Assembly: GCA_963932145.1 (NCBI GenBank)
Contig: OZ010611.1
Location: 59,405,292 to 59,469,291 of the forward strand
Direction: 5' to 3'
Source of the DNA: Acanthosepion lycidas
Lineage: Eukaryota > Mollusca > Cephalopoda > Sepiida > Sepiidae
DNA length: 64,000 bases
The notes under the pieces were generated by a model. That model saw only the letters and a list, made by a program, of their open reading frames with translations, was not told the origin of the DNA and did no database searches. Positions 63,131 to 64,000 of the stretch are shown here, piece after piece (position 1 is the stretch's first letter; every line of letters begins with the position of its first letter). A program made the translations under genes and the position numbers.

Positions 63131-64000
63131 AACTTTATGTAGAGGCTAGGCCCCCCTCTAAATCTTGGTTGAAATTATTTTTCATTCTACTTCATAGAAA
63201 TGGAGTAGCGTGCAATGGTGTCGTCTCATACAACAGTGAGTTAGGAGAAAAAATTTGTTGGCACAAAATGGGTGATCAGTGTCTTATTCTCTTCTGTTTG
63301 TGCCTTGTCTTTAGCTTATTCTTCTATATTTAACTTTATGTAGAGGCTAGGCACCCCTCTAAATCTTGGTTGAAATTATTTTTCATTCTAATTCATAGAA
63401 ATGGAGTAGCGTGCAATGGTGTCGTCTCATACAACAGTGAGTTAGGAGAAAAAATTTGTGGGCACAAAATGGGTGAACAGTGTCTTATTCTCTTCTGTTT
63501 GTGCCTTGTCTTTATCTTTTTCTTCTATATCTAACTTTATGTAGAGGCTAGACCCCCTCTATATCTTGGTTGAAATTATTTTTCATTCTAATTAATAGAA
63601 ATGGAGTAGCGTGCCATGGTGTCGTCTCATACAACTGTGAGTTAGCAGATAAAATTTGTGGGCACAGAATGGGTGATCAGTGTCTTATTCTCTTCTGTTC
63701 ATGCCTTGTCTTTAGCTTTTTCTTCTATATTTAACTTTATATAGATGCTAGTCCCCTTTCTAAATCTTGGTTGGAATTATTTTGCATTCTAATTCATAGA
63801 AATGGAGTAGCGTGCAAGGGTGTCGTCTCCTACAACAGCTAGTTAAAAGAAAAAATTTGTGGGCAGAAAATGGGTGATAAGTGTCTTATTCTCTTCTGTT
63901 TGTGCCTTGTCTTTAGCTTTTTCTTCTATATTTAACTTTATGTAGAGGCTAGGCCCCCCTCTAAATCTTGGTTGAAATTATTTTTCATTCTAATTTATAG

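Larger units (their letters stand above)
1..64000 (+). repeat. 201-bp tandem satellite array, about 318 monomers, spans the whole window
   Basis: Every line of the window is a copy of one 201-bp AT-rich unit in the same orientation, head to tail, with no unrelated sequence between copies. Landmarks such as TGATCAGTGTCTTATTCTC, CTTGTCTTTAGC, TATATTTAACTTTATG and GAAATTATTTTTCATT recur once per unit. Most units are 201 bp; small indels give units of about 198-200 bp (shortened CACAAATGG or CCCCTC variants) and about 205 bp (GTAGGTAGC and ATGATGTATGTAGC insertions). The array enters and leaves the window mid-array, so its full size is unknown. The organisation is that of constitutive heterochromatin satellites; a centromeric role is inference. 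I do not recognise the family. No inverted monomer and no mobile-element insertion were seen. Confidence 0.98.
47900..64000 (+). repeat. Right zone: CCCGCCTCT-marked HOR series of 7, 13, 12 and 19 monomers
   Basis: CGCCTCTAAATC after GGCC, a rare change in the C-run, lies at 48,691, 50,098, 51,505, 52,911, 55,523, 57,933 and 61,747. The steps are 1,407, 1,407, 1,406, 2,612, 2,410 and 3,814 bp, that is 7, 7, 7, 13, 12 and 19 monomers. In the first five units it is followed one monomer later by TAGTCCCCTTTC and two monomers later by GGCACCACACTAAATC. The end of the window is still inside the satellite. No gene is visible. Confidence 0.87.

Noticed and set aside
1-64000. CRISPR array or other repeat-spacer system
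   Set aside because: Repeats are regular, but the whole 201-bp period is conserved; there are no unique spacers and no cas-like genes.
1-64000. tRNA- or 7SL-derived SINE, or ribosomal spacer subrepeats
   Set aside because: No A/B box pair, no poly-A tail, no target-site duplications and no rRNA sequence seen; the head-to-tail pattern is that of a satellite.
1-64000. Transposon or retroelement insertions in the array
   Set aside because: Every line stays in satellite register; no terminal repeats, no reverse transcriptase or transposase coding sequence.

Overview
The whole 64 kb is one uninterrupted array of a tandem satellite repeat. No gene, RNA gene, transposon or single-copy spacer is visible anywhere. 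The monomer is 201 bp, set by counting between identical landmarks (for example 5,423 to 5,624 and 60,470 to 60,671). My hand-built consensus has A 50, C 33, G 41, T 77, which is about 63% AT, with the T-rich strand on top throughout. About 318 monomers fit in the window, all in the same orientation. This points to constitutive heterochromatin (centromeric, pericentromeric or subtelomeric) of a eukaryote read by long-read sequencing. I do not recognise the family and cannot name the organism.

The array is layered. Above the monomer are higher-order repeats (HORs) of many sizes, found by following rare shared variants: 1, 2, 3, 4, 6, 7, 9, 10, 12, 13 and 19 monomers. From left to right: 1-5,200 is a mixed zone with a 4-monomer (about 803 bp) period. 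5,200-12,270 holds about three copies of a 10-12 monomer unit. 12,270-17,400 (block type A) has a 9-monomer, 1,807 bp tandem duplication. 17,400-27,190 (block type B) is built of short and 7- or 10-monomer units. 27,190-32,709 is A again, 32,709-34,220 a short B, 34,220-38,632 A, and 38,632-47,900 B, including a near-perfect 2,007 bp tandem duplication. 47,900-64,000 is a third type with 7-monomer units that pass into 13-, 12- and 19-monomer units.

The alternation A-B-A-b-A-B is a super-repeat above the HOR level, confirmed by single-variant landmarks that recur in the same order. Within the monomer some stretches hardly vary (the T-rich leader, the GAAATTATTTTTCATT core, the TTTGTG-GG-CACAAA dyad beside TGATCA), while others are hypervariable (the C-run near consensus position 70). 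That pattern suits a satellite that is homogenised by unequal exchange and may carry protein-binding sites. Because 201 is 67 codons, one frame stays in phase from monomer to monomer and has a single stop in the consensus, so a few long open stretches arise by chance. I do not regard them as genes.
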